A stretch of 64,000 bases of DNA, from the NCBI RefSeq assembly GCF_022829385.1, contig NZ_JAKSXX010000123.1, positions 186,001-250,000 on the forward strand, read 5' to 3'. The position numbers were made by a program, and so were the translations under genes. This DNA comes from Methylobacterium sp. J-070 (GTDB taxonomy: Bacteria; Pseudomonadota; Alphaproteobacteria; Rhizobiales; Beijerinckiaceae). The notes beneath the pieces are model-generated. The model saw only the letters and a list, made by a program, of their open reading frames with translations. It ran no database searches and was not told the DNA's origin. Positions within the stretch are counted from its first letter, which is position 1. Each line of letters starts with the position of its first letter. This document shows positions 25,853 through 33,448 of the stretch, one piece after another.

Positions 25853-25968
25853 CCCTCGGGACCGCGCCGAGCCGTCTTCCACGCCCGCTCTCCCGCAGGG
25901 TGGCGACGAACGAAGCCGGCACGGGGGGCCAGCCGCGTCCCGTCCGAGATGCCCGCGATGGGATGGCG

Positions 25969-26238
25969 TCATAAGCCCGGCGGCCGGATCGGCGGACGGA
26001 CCGGCGGCCGCTTCAGGTCATGCCGCCGGGAGCGGGAACCGGGCTCGGCGGGCACCGGCATGCTCCCCGTCACCGCCGGTTCCTGCGACCGGATCTCGCT
26101 CGGAACGACGTCCCGCACCGGCGGCATGTTCGGTCCGCTGGAGCCGGCGTGAGGCTCTTCCGCGGGTGCGGCCTGCGCCATGGTCGCGACGAGGAGTGCT
26201 CCGAGCACGGCGAACGTGGACGTCGGTGATCTGGCCAT
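25969..26238 (-). CDS. Small secreted Pro/Arg-rich protein
   Basis: The product has 89 residues. A signal peptide (STFAVLGALLVATMAQAAPA) is followed by a Pro/Ser/Gly-rich mature part ending in an Arg/Pro run (KRPPVRPPIRPPGL). A much longer ORF in this frame reaches upstream over the antisense of the BON gene and is not credible. The ATG at 26238 gives the signal peptide, but its ribosome-binding site is weak. It probably resides in the periplasm. No family was recognised. Confidence 0.5.
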   Translation of the reverse strand: MARSPTSTFAVLGALLVATMAQAAPAEEPHAGSSGPNMPPVRDVVPSEIRSQEPAVTGSMPVPAEPGSRSRRHDLKRPPVRPPIRPPGL

Positions 26239-26323
26239 GGCTCGGTCGTCCGATTCCGGGGCGTGGGTCTTTGTCTTCCAGCCCCGATGACGGCCATCAT
26301 GGGCTCGGCGGCGGCCCGGGACT

Positions 26324-26337
26324 TTGTGGTGGATCAA
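26324..26337. promoter_or_regulatory. FixK/Fnr-like box 1 (upstream of BON gene)
   Basis: TTGTGGTGGATCAA fits TTG-N8-CAA, with outer C/T and A/G bases extending the palindrome (CTTTG...CAAAG). A TAGGGT -10-like hexamer starts 21 bases further on. The box lies about 200 bp upstream of the BON gene at 26536. The same motif recurs at 30356 and 31799. Confidence 0.6.
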
Positions 26338-26535
26338 AGACTGTGCCCGGCCAGGGCCTAGGGTCGGGACATCGGCACTGGCGGCACGTCCCGATGCCGG
26401 GATGCGCCCGCAACGGCCTCTCGTGGTCCCCGATGTCGGCCGACTTCGCGTCGCGGTTCGGCCCGCCGAACACGCGCAATCCCGAACACCCCTCCGGCGA
26501 CGGGTCGCACCTTCCTCCAATCCAGGACACGCGTC

Positions 26536-27183
26536 ATGACCATGGACAAGACCTTGCAGACCGACGTCATCGCCGAGCTCGGCTGGGAGCCGAGCGTCAC
26601 CGCCGCCCATATCGGCGTCACCGCCAAAGACGGGGTCGTGACCCTGACCGGCCATGTCCAGAGCTACAGGGAGAAGTATGCCGCGGAGCGGGCGGCCGGG
26701 CGGGTGAAGGGCGTTCGCGCCGTCGCCGAGGAGATCGAGGTCCGCCTGCCGGATCATGCCAGGAGGAACGACGACGAGATTGCGGTCGCCCTGTTGCAGC
26801 GTCTGGATTGGAACGTCTCGATCCCCAAGCAGGCGGTTCAGGCCAAGGTCGAGAAGGGCTGGGTCACCCTCACCGGCGAGCTCGACTGGCAGTACCAGAA
26901 GGAAGCCGCCCAGCACGACATCCGCGGGATGCTCGGCGTGGTCGGCATCTCCAACTGGATCACCATCAAGGCGCGGCCCAGCGCCGTGAGCATCGGCGCC
27001 GACATCACCCGGGCCCTGCACCGGGGCTGGTACGACCCGAAGACCATCACGGTCAGCGCCGAGGGCGGCGTGGTCCACCTGAGCGGCACGGTGGAGAGCT
27101 GGTACGACCGGCAGATGGCCGGATGGACCGCCTGGGGCGCGCCCGGCGCCACCATGGTCGAGAACGATATCCGGGTCGTCTGA
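26536..27183 (+). CDS. Triple-BON-domain protein
   Basis: The 215-residue protein has three BON domains in the same order as the genes at 22423 and 30526: VTAKDGVVTLTGHVQSYREK, VEKGWVTLTGELDWQYQKEA and SAEGGVVHLSGTVESWYDRQ. No signal peptide is present. AGGA precedes the ATG by about 9 bases. It starts a plus-strand cluster (BON, eRF1-like, GlcG/HbpS) with 82 bp before the next gene. The FixK-type box about 200 bp upstream suggests control by the nearby Crp/Fnr regulator, likely under low oxygen or envelope stress. Confidence 0.87.
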   Translation: MTMDKTLQTDVIAELGWEPSVTAAHIGVTAKDGVVTLTGHVQSYREKYAAERAAGRVKGVRAVAEEIEVRLPDHARRNDDEIAVALLQRLDWNVSIPKQAVQAKVEKGWVTLTGELDWQYQKEAAQHDIRGMLGVVGISNWITIKARPSAVSIGADITRALHRGWYDPKTITVSAEGGVVHLSGTVESWYDRQMAGWTAWGAPGATMVENDIRVV

Positions 27184-27265
27184 GCGAGCCTCACACGCAT
27201 CGACGCATCGCGCGATTCGGGGTCCCGGACCCGCGCGGTGCGGCCTCACGCAGGAGTTCCTCTCG

Positions 27266-27976
27266 ATGATGCATCCCCGGATCCACGGCCACGACCGGAC
27301 GACCCTTGCCCGGATTTTCAACCATCCGACCAGCAACAACCTCGAATGGCGGGAGGTCGTGGCCTTCGTCGAGCGGATCGGGAACGCCGAGGAGAAGGCG
27401 AACGGGAGCTGGAGCCTGAGCTTGGGCGGGCGCGAATGGACCTTCCCGCAGCCCCGGCACAAGGACATGGATCCCCGTGACGTCGAGCGGCTGCGGCACC
27501 TGATGGAAGGCGCGGGCCTGTCCGCGCATTCGACCGAGGTGCTGACGCTTTCGGAACATCCGACCGAGAGCGATGCCCTGATCGTCGTCGACCACCACGA
27601 GGCACGGATCTATCGCCTCGATCCCGAGATCGTCGGCGCGGCGACGGAGACCGCGTTGCGGCCCTACGATCCGCACGGTCACATCCACCATCTCGCCCGC
27701 AGGGATGGGGGCAGCGACCGCGGCCAGCGCGCCCCGGAGGTTGTGAGCTTCTACGAGGGGATCATCGGCTGCGTGAGGGACGCGCCGCGCATCGCCATTG
27801 TCGGGCACGGGACCGGCAAGAGCAGCGCGATGTCCGTACTCTCCCGCCGCCTCGGCGAGCATCATCACGAGACGAAGGGACGTGTCGTGGCGACGGCGAA
27901 CGTCGACCTCTCCGCCGCGACGGACGTGCAGCTGCTCGCGCTCGGGCGCGAGATGCTGAGCCGGAACGCACGATGA
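27266..27976 (+). CDS. eRF1/L7Ae-like protein of the baeRF type (tentative)
   Basis: The protein has 236 residues. The N-terminal 80 residues (TLARIFNHPTSNNLEWREVV onward) form a small alpha/beta module. The C-terminal part has IVVDHHEARIYRLD, a His-rich loop DPHGHIHHLARR, and IAIVGHGTGKSSAMSVLS near 170-190. That order matches uncharacterised bacterial proteins related to eRF1 domain 3 and the host-attachment family; the comparison is from memory. The GTGKSS stretch resembles a P-loop but lacks the rest of an ATPase. AGGAG precedes the ATG pair. It overlaps the HbpS-like gene by 4 bp. Confidence 0.6.
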   Translation: MMHPRIHGHDRTTLARIFNHPTSNNLEWREVVAFVERIGNAEEKANGSWSLSLGGREWTFPQPRHKDMDPRDVERLRHLMEGAGLSAHSTEVLTLSEHPTESDALIVVDHHEARIYRLDPEIVGAATETALRPYDPHGHIHHLARRDGGSDRGQRAPEVVSFYEGIIGCVRDAPRIAIVGHGTGKSSAMSVLSRRLGEHHHETKGRVVATANVDLSAATDVQLLALGREMLSRNAR

Positions 27977-28431
27977 TGTCCGCCCCCATGCCCGGGATGG
28001 ATCACCGAGACCCGACGCTGGCCGAGGCGACCGCCGTCGTCGGGCATGCCATTGCCGAGGCCCGACGCCTCGGCATCGCGGTGAGCGTCGCCGTCTGCGG
28101 CCGCGAGGGCCGGCTCGTGGCCTTCTCGAAGATGGACGGCGCGGGCTGCATGACGGCCCGTCGGGCCATCGGGAAGGCCGTCGCCTCGGCCATCTCGGGC
28201 GAGCCGAGTGAGGTCATGCATCCGGCGGGGGATGTGCTCTTCGGCTCCATCGTCGAAGGCGAAGGCACGGCGGCGTTCCACGCGCGCGGCCGCATCGCCT
28301 TGCGGCGTGACGGCGAACAGATCGGAGCGGTCGGGGTGTTCGGGGACGCGTCGAACGATCGACAGGACCTCGCCTGCGCGACCGCCGGGAGCGACGCCCT
28401 GCAGCCGCCAGTGTTTGCACCGTGTGCCTAG
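27973..28431 (+). CDS. GlcG/HbpS-family (heme-degrading-domain-like) protein
   Basis: The product has 152 residues with the DUF336/GlcG core: LAEATAVVGHAIAEARRLGI, SVAVCGREGRLVAFSKMDGA, TARRAIGKAVASAIS and EQIGAVGVFGDASNDRQDLA. Family members bind heme or cobalamin (HbpS) or accompany glycolate and diol pathways. The ATG overlaps the previous stop codon (ATGA), so translation is coupled. The C-terminal tail after the core is short and unremarkable. The cofactor cannot be predicted from the sequence. Confidence 0.83.
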   Translation: MMSAPMPGMDHRDPTLAEATAVVGHAIAEARRLGIAVSVAVCGREGRLVAFSKMDGAGCMTARRAIGKAVASAISGEPSEVMHPAGDVLFGSIVEGEGTAAFHARGRIALRRDGEQIGAVGVFGDASNDRQDLACATAGSDALQPPVFAPCA

Positions 28432-28825
28432 ACAGTGATGGGGATGCAGTCCGGCAGGGCGAGAATGGCGCATCCGGTCGGGCTTCGGAATTCCATCCGT
28501 GTTCGACCTTAGCCCCGCGGCCGAGCGCCTGAGGCGGGTCGAGCCGGGGGCGCCCACAAACGCCTACGCCGACTGGCTCCCAGAACCGATGTCCCCTCTC
28601 CCCGACCTGTACAAGCTCTGCCCATCCGCGGGTGCCGGAGGGCCCGTCAGCCGACGGCCTGGACCTTCTCCGGACGCGTCCGGTGATAGGGCCGACCGCT
28701 CGGCCGCCGGAGCCGTCGACGGACCATGCGGCCCCGAACGCGGGGCGGCCACAGTTCACCGGGACGAGTCCGGTCCTTCCCGTTCCGGTCAGCACCCGTC
28801 GCACCGTGGCGGGCGGCCACCTCGG
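28432..28825. other. Stretch without a convincing gene
   Basis: The plus-strand frame of the NRAMP gene stays open upstream to 28499, but the residues are low-complexity Arg/Pro/Gly and the family start is at 28826. No FixK-type box was found. It probably holds the transporter's promoter. Confidence 0.45.
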
Positions 28826-30115
28826 ATGACGGCTTTGCCCGGCAGCGCCGTCGAAGCGCCGCGCACCGCACCCTCCGCCATCGGCATGGTCCGCCGGCTC
28901 GGGCCCGGCCTGATCACCGGGGCCGCCGACGACGACCCGAGCGGGATCGCCACCTATTCCCAGGTCGGCGCGCAGTTCGGCTACGGGCTCGCCTGGACCA
29001 TGCTGTTCAGCCTGCCCTTCATGATCGTGATCCAGGAGATCAGCGGCCGCATCGGGTGCGTGACCGGGCGCGGCATCGCGGCGAACCTGCGTCGCCACTA
29101 TCCGTCCTGGCTCGTGCGCTCCATCGTGACGCTGCTGCTCGTGGCCAACGTCGTCAATCTCGGTGCGGACCTCGGCGCCATGGGCGCCGCGCTCACCCTT
29201 CTCCTGGGCGGCAATCCCAAGCTCTACACCGTCGGCTTCGGCATCCTGTGTGTCGTCGCCGAGATCGTCATCCCCTACGCCCCCTATGCGGGCGTCCTCA
29301 AATGGCTGACGCTGTCGCTGTTCGCGTATGTCGCCGTGGTGTTCACCGTGCACGTGCCGTGGGACGAGGCCCTGCTGGCGACCCTCGTCCCGCACCTGCG
29401 CCTCGATGCCGTCAGCGCGACGGCTTTGGTGGCGGTCCTCGGCACCACGATCAGCCCTTACCTGTTCTTCTGGCAGTCGGCGCTGGAGGTCGAGGACCGG
29501 AACAGGCGCGGTGTCCGTCCGCTCTGTCGCACGCCTCGGGAGGCCGGCCCGCAATTCGCGCGCATCCGGACCGACACGGTGGTCGGGATGGGTGTTTCGA
29601 ACGTCGTCGCCGTCTTCATCATCTTCGCGACCGCCGCCACGCTGCACGCCAACGGGGTCACGGACATCCAGACCTCGGCCCAGGCGGCCGAGGCCCTGCG
29701 GCCGATTGCCGGCGTCTTCACCTTCGCGCTGTTCGCACTCGGCATTCTTGGGACGGGACTCCTGGCGGTGCCGGTCCTGGCCGGATCGGCAGCCTACGCC
29801 CTCGCGGAGGCCTTCCAGTGGAGCGAGGGCCTCGACCGCCGTCTGCGGCAGGCCAAGGCTTTCTACGCGACGCTCTCGGTGGCGACCCTGGCCGGTGTCG
29901 GCCTCAACTTCACCGCGCTCGATCCGGTCAAGGCGCTGTACTGGGCCGCCGTCGTCAACGGCATCCTCGCGGCACCGGTCATGGCCGCGCTGATGCTCGT
30001 CGCCAGCAACGGCCGCATCATGGGGCGACTCAGCCTGTCGACGCCGATGCGCGTCGGCGGCTGGCTGGCCACCGCGATCATGATCGCCGCGAGCGTCGGC
30101 TTCTTCGCCCTGTGA
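28826..30115 (+). CDS. NRAMP-family divalent metal transporter, atypical metal site
   Basis: The 429-residue protein has about 11 membrane segments and the NRAMP LeuT-like fold: GPGLITGAADDDPSGIATYSQ in helix 1 and VLGTTISPYLFFWQSALEVE in helix 6. Manganese/iron transporters have DPGN in helix 1 and an MPH motif in helix 6 that supplies the metal-binding Met. Here these are DPSG and ISPY, so the usual Asn and Met ligands are missing. This resembles the NRAMP-related branch, some members of which carry magnesium. The ATG at 28826 was preferred over 28499 because it gives the standard length. Confidence 0.85.
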   Translation: MTALPGSAVEAPRTAPSAIGMVRRLGPGLITGAADDDPSGIATYSQVGAQFGYGLAWTMLFSLPFMIVIQEISGRIGCVTGRGIAANLRRHYPSWLVRSIVTLLLVANVVNLGADLGAMGAALTLLLGGNPKLYTVGFGILCVVAEIVIPYAPYAGVLKWLTLSLFAYVAVVFTVHVPWDEALLATLVPHLRLDAVSATALVAVLGTTISPYLFFWQSALEVEDRNRRGVRPLCRTPREAGPQFARIRTDTVVGMGVSNVVAVFIIFATAATLHANGVTDIQTSAQAAEALRPIAGVFTFALFALGILGTGLLAVPVLAGSAAYALAEAFQWSEGLDRRLRQAKAFYATLSVATLAGVGLNFTALDPVKALYWAAVVNGILAAPVMAALMLVASNGRIMGRLSLSTPMRVGGWLATAIMIAASVGFFAL

Positions 30116-30355
30116 CCGCCACCCGGGCGAGGCACGAACTGTGCGGACAGGCAGGCGGCCTCCGGTTTGGGGCTCGTCTCCGCCCGACCCGCGGAGCGAA
30201 CGCTTCGTGTACCCACGCGACGGTCGTCCTCGAAACCCCGGGGGTGAGATCGGGCCGCTTCGGCGTGCAGGGGCGGATCGCGCCGATGCTTGTCGTCCGC
30301 CCGACCGAAGAGCGCGCGGCGCTCGAGAGGCGCGATCGAACATTCCGCGCGATCT
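30116..30355. other. Spacer after the NRAMP gene
   Basis: No gene is supported. Continuous minus-strand frames here are antisense shadows of GC-rich coding sequence. The FixK-like box 2 lies at its right end. Confidence 0.4.
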
Positions 30356-30369
30356 TTGCGGTCGATCAA
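30356..30369. promoter_or_regulatory. FixK/Fnr-like box 2 (upstream of BON gene)
   Basis: TTGCGGTCGATCAA fits the FixK consensus TTG(A/C)-N6-(T/G)CAA. A TAGCGT hexamer starts 22 bases downstream, close to the arrangement at box 1. The BON gene starts 157 bp after the box. Confidence 0.62.
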
Positions 30370-30525
30370 GGATCGTGCGCGTCCGCGCCGCTAGCGTAAG
30401 CCGATACCAGAACCCCGCCCGCCTTCGTCGCACAGGCCTGCCGATCCCGATCCCACCGGCGCGACGACGGCATGGATGTCGGCCGCGCCGACAAGCCACG
30501 CTCCCCGGCACCACGGAGACCTTCG

Positions 30526-31176
30526 ATGTCCCACGACAGCAGCCTGCAGCACGCCGTGCTGGCGGAATTGATCTGGGACCCGGAGGTAACCTCATCCGGC
30601 ATCGGGGTGACGGCCAAGGACGGCGTTGTCGCCCTCACCGGCCAGGTCGAGAGCTACGGCGAGAAGCTCGCGGCCGAGGCGGCCGCTCGCCGTGTCAGGG
30701 GCGTCAAGGCCATCGTCGCGGAGATCGAGGTCCATGCGCCTCATGCGCAGCATCGCTGCGACGAGGACATCGCGGCGGCCGCCCTGGCGCGGCTCGCCTG
30801 GAGCGCGGCGGTGCCGCCCGGCAGCGTCTCGGTGCAGGTCGCGAAGGGCGGCATCACCCTGACCGGAGAGCTGGATCACAAGTTCCAGTCCGAGGCCGCC
30901 GAGCGCGAGATGGGACAGCTCTACGGCGTCGTGGCGGTGACCAACCGGATCACCATCAAACCTCAGGTCAACGCCACGGATGTCAGCACCGCCATCAGCG
31001 CCGCGCTGGATCGCTCGTGGCTGTTCGATCCGGAGACGGTAACCGTGAAGGCCGATGGCGGCACGGTCCATCTGGGCGGCACCGTTCGGACGATGCAGCA
31101 GCGCCGCCGGGCCGTCGGGGCCGCGTGGTCGACCGAGGGGACGACGGCGGTCGACGACCAGATCATGGTCGTCTGA
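30526..31176 (+). CDS. Triple-BON-domain protein
   Basis: The protein has 216 residues with three BON domains: VTAKDGVVALTGQVESYGEK, VAKGGITLTGELDHKFQSEA and KADGGTVHLGGTVRTMQQRR. It is the closest relative in the window of the 26536 protein, with the same length and the same start position. GGAG lies 9 bases before the ATG; longer starts add residues not shared by the paralogues. It follows a FixK-type box and is probably controlled like its paralogue. No signal peptide. Confidence 0.87.
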   Translation: MSHDSSLQHAVLAELIWDPEVTSSGIGVTAKDGVVALTGQVESYGEKLAAEAAARRVRGVKAIVAEIEVHAPHAQHRCDEDIAAAALARLAWSAAVPPGSVSVQVAKGGITLTGELDHKFQSEAAEREMGQLYGVVAVTNRITIKPQVNATDVSTAISAALDRSWLFDPETVTVKADGGTVHLGGTVRTMQQRRRAVGAAWSTEGTTAVDDQIMVV

Positions 31177-31238
31177 CCGCGGGCATCCAATCTCCCGGTG
31201 GGTCTTGGTACAGCGTCTTGCCTCCGCGACGCGAGACT

Positions 31239-31649
31239 TCAGGTGAGCTTGGTGGTGACGCCGGACAAATCCCAGGCTCGCCGCTCGTATCCGCCGGAGG
31301 CATGGGTCTCCCGGTGGGGAACGACCCGACCGGGGGAGAAAGGACCCAATTCCTCCGGTAGGGCGGAGCTTCCCGGCGCTTGAGGGCTCGGAAGCTTCGA
31401 CGGATGGGACATCGCGGGGGCGAGCTGGGAGCCGGCGCCGATGCCGTCTTCGAGCTCCAGTTCGCCAGCGAGACGCGTGACGACATCGAGGGCGCTTCGT
31501 ATCCGTTCGACCTGCACACAGACCTCGGCTTCTTCGAGGCGGCAGGCCTTGCCCGAGGACCACCACCGGCCGTCATCCATCTGCCGCAGCAGCGCCGTCA
31601 GGCGGTCGCGCTGCTCGGCCAGCGCCTCGATGGCATGGGGACGGATCAT
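31239..31649 (-). CDS. Hypothetical protein, helical N-terminus
   Basis: The ORF gives 136 residues from an ATG at 31649. The first 65 residues (EALAEQRDRLTALLRQMDDG, VCVQVERIRSALDVVTRLAG) look like an antiparallel helical hairpin with credible coding composition. The remaining Pro/Ser/Gly-rich tail looks less like real protein and may follow a frameshift. It is convergent with the preceding BON gene. AGGA lies about 9 bases before the ATG. No family recognised. Confidence 0.45.
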   Translation of the reverse strand: MIRPHAIEALAEQRDRLTALLRQMDDGRWWSSGKACRLEEAEVCVQVERIRSALDVVTRLAGELELEDGIGAGSQLAPAMSHPSKLPSPQAPGSSALPEELGPFSPGRVVPHRETHASGGYERRAWDLSGVTTKLT

Positions 31650-31798
31650 CTGCGAATTCCTGTCCAGAAGGATCGGGGCGACACGCAGGTCCCGGAGCAC
31701 TGTCCCGAAGCGGGTTCCGGGGATCGGTCCAGGGCGACCGTCGTGGCATCGACCGTGACGGCCGGACGCCTACCGTAGGCCTTAGGAGACCGCGGTCC

Positions 31799-31812
31799 TT
31801 GCGGTGGATCAA
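31799..31812. promoter_or_regulatory. FixK/Fnr-like box 3 (upstream of BON relic)
   Basis: TTGCGGTGGATCAA, with outer bases forming CCTTG...CAAGG, matches box 2 at 13 of 14 positions and box 1 at 13 of 14. It lies about 130 bp before the truncated BON relic, the same layout as for the two intact BON genes. Confidence 0.6.
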
Positions 31813-31942
31813 GGACTTCACCGATGCGTACGTTCGCCAGGTGCTGGATCATCACCCTTTCGGTGTTGTGGCGACAGGCAACGGTACCTCCGCCGGGGCT
31901 CAGGATCACCCCGCCGGTCCCCGCATCGTCACCGAGACTACC

Positions 31943-32025
31943 ATACCCCCGACATCACCCGGCAGCACGCTGTCCCGGCCGATCTCATCCGGGATCCCAG
32001 GGTCTGGCGCGAATGGCTGACCTAA
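31943..32025 (+). pseudogene. Relic of a fourth BON gene (5' end only)
   Basis: The frame ending at the TAA at 32023 reads DITRQHAVPADLIRDPRV, which lines up with the N-terminus of the BON protein at 30526 (QHAVLAELIWDPEV). Similarity stops right after RDPRV, and the expected start codon is corrupted (ATACCC in place of ATG). Box 3 sits upstream at the distance expected for a BON promoter. The rest of the gene is not found on the other side of the IS3 element, so this is a truncated remnant. Confidence 0.6.
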
Positions 32026-32181
32026 GCCAGGAGCGTCTGCTTACGGGAAGTGTTCACCGCAAACGGAATGGCCGGGATGGGCGCGAAGCTGAAGGTCTGG
32101 TTTGAGGATAAGATCCGCGAGTTTCGCGCTGGTCACACGCGTCGCACCTAACCTGGATAGAGGACGCAGCCCAAGCCGCGG

Positions 32182-32210
32182 TGACCTGACCGGCTGGCTT
32201 TGGACCGGGC
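32182..32210. repeat. Left terminal inverted repeat of the IS3 element
   Basis: This 29-base end begins TGACCTGACCGG and ends TTTGGACCGGGC. It differs from the right end only in a short central stretch. Confidence 0.8.
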
Positions 32211-32246
32211 TGATTAGAGGATCAGCCAGGACCAGAGGAGTTGGGG

Positions 32247-32528
32247 ATGAAGCGAGGACAGAGGCGGAGCGCGGAACAGGTCGTGCTGATGCTGCGCCAG
32301 ATCGAGGTGCAGACGGCACAAGGCAAAAGCATCGCAGTCGCCTGCAAAGAAGCGGACGTCGCCGAGCAGAGTGACTCACGCTGGCGTAAGGAGTACGGCG
32401 GTCTGAAGGTTGATCGGGCCAGGAAGATGAAAGATCTGGAGCGCGAGAACGCTCGGCTTCGTCGGCTTGTGGCTGATCTATCTTTAGAGAAGCAGGTCCT
32501 GGCGGACGTCGCCTCGGGAAATTTGTAG
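32247..32528 (+). CDS. IS3-family transposase OrfA
   Basis: The 93-residue protein starts MKRGQRRSAEQVVLMLRQIE and contains the helix-turn-helix SIAVACKEADVAEQSDSRW followed by a leucine-zipper-like helix (DLERENARLRRLVADLSLEK). This is the DNA-binding OrfA of IS3 elements. GGGG lies just before the ATG. A heptamer A_AAT_TTG at 32519-32525 is directly followed by the TAG stop, the expected layout for programmed -1 frameshifting into orfB. Confidence 0.88.
   Translation: MKRGQRRSAEQVVLMLRQIEVQTAQGKSIAVACKEADVAEQSDSRWRKEYGGLKVDRARKMKDLERENARLRRLVADLSLEKQVLADVASGNL
32519..32525 (+). promoter_or_regulatory. Slippery heptamer for -1 frameshifting (orfA to orfB)
   Basis: In the orfA frame the bases read A AAT TTG, which fits X XXY YYZ. 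They are followed at once by TAG. A -1 slip gives AAA TTT GTA and enters the orfB frame, which is open and encodes the start of the integrase core. This is the mechanism used by IS3 elements to make the OrfAB fusion. Confidence 0.65.
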
Positions 32529-32773
32529 CCCCCGAGCGACGCCGGCAGGCGGTCGATGGCATTCGGGAGAAGTACGGTCTCTCGGAACGTCACGCCTGCC
32601 GGATCGTCGGCCAGCACCGGGGCACGCAGCGCTACATGCCCACCGTGCCGGCCGACGCGGATGGGCTGACCCGAGCCATCGTTGTCCTGGCCTCCAAGTA
32701 TGGGCGCTATGGCTACCGTCGTGTCACCGCGCTGCTGCAGACAGACGGCTGGCAGGTGGGCAAGGACCGGGTC

Positions 32774-32796
32774 CATCCTTCGAGAACCTCAGGATG
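32774..32796. repeat. Short palindromic element inserted in OrfB
   Basis: The arms CATCCT (32774-32779) and AGGATG (32791-32796) enclose CTTCGAG/CTCAGG-like sequence. Removing 22 bp restores the OrfB frame (V-E-G-I-W-R-R), which shows it is an insertion. The CATCC-TTCGAG...CTCAGGATG pattern is like small palindromic repeats dispersed between genes in Rhizobiales. Confidence 0.6.
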
Positions 32797-33421
32797 AGGG
32801 CATCTGGCGTCGCGCGGGGCTGAAGGTCCCCAGCCGACATGAACCGCGCAGCCGCCTCTGGCTGAACGACGGCTCGTGCGTGCGGCTGCGGCCACTCCAC
32901 TACAACCACGTCTGGCGCTTCGCCTTCGTGCAGGCGCAGACCCACGACGGGCGCAGCTTGCGTATCCTGACGCTGATCGATGAGCACAGCCGGGCGTGCC
33001 TCGCCTTGAAGGTGGCGCGGCGCATCAACGGCCTGGGTGTGATCGAGGCGCTGGCGGAGGCGATGTGCCTGCACGGCATCCCGGAGAACATCCGCTGCGA
33101 CAACGGTCCCGAAATGATCTCAAAGGCGCTGCACAAGTGGGTCGCCAAAGCCGGCTCGCAGATCCAGTACAGCGCACCCGGCTCGCCGTGGGAGAACGGG
33201 TACTGTGAGAGCTTCAACGGCAAACTGCGCGACGAGTGCCTGAGGCAGGAGATCTTCTCCTCACTCGAGGAGGCACAGATCGTGATCGCCCTCTGGCAGA
33301 ACACGTACAACCGCGTCCGGCCGCATTCGTCGCTGGGCTACCGACCGCCCGCGCCTGTCAGCTTCCCGGATCTGGCCTTCCGGCTACCCATGGGCGCGAC
33401 CATGCAGTCGCCGCGCAACTG

Positions 33422-33448
33422 GCCCGGTCCAAAATACCGGTCAGGTCA
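33422..33448. repeat. Right terminal inverted repeat of the IS3 element
   Basis: This 27-base end, read inward, begins TGACCTGACCGG and ends TTTTGGACCGGGC. It matches the left end apart from a 2-base length difference and a few mismatches. Confidence 0.8.

Larger units (their letters stand above)
32182..33448 (+). mobile_element. Inactivated IS3-family insertion sequence
   Basis: The element is about 1.27 kb and bounded by imperfect inverted repeats at 32182-32210 and 33422-33448, both starting TGACCTGACCGG and ending TTGGACCGGGC when read inward. It carries orfA and orfB in the usual overlapping layout. No target-site duplication is visible in the flanks. OrfB is broken by an insertion and lacks its first catalytic Asp, so the element cannot move on its own. 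Confidence 0.85.

Noticed and set aside
25969..27468. A 499-codon minus-strand frame over the BON gene
   Set aside because: Only its last 89 codons (25969-26238) have a signal peptide and make sense; the rest is antisense of the BON and eRF1-like genes.
28214..30595. A 793-codon open frame on the minus strand over the NRAMP gene
   Set aside because: It is antisense to a clear membrane-transporter gene. Its translation is low-complexity Arg/Gly/Asp-rich without any motif, as expected from GC-rich codons read backwards.
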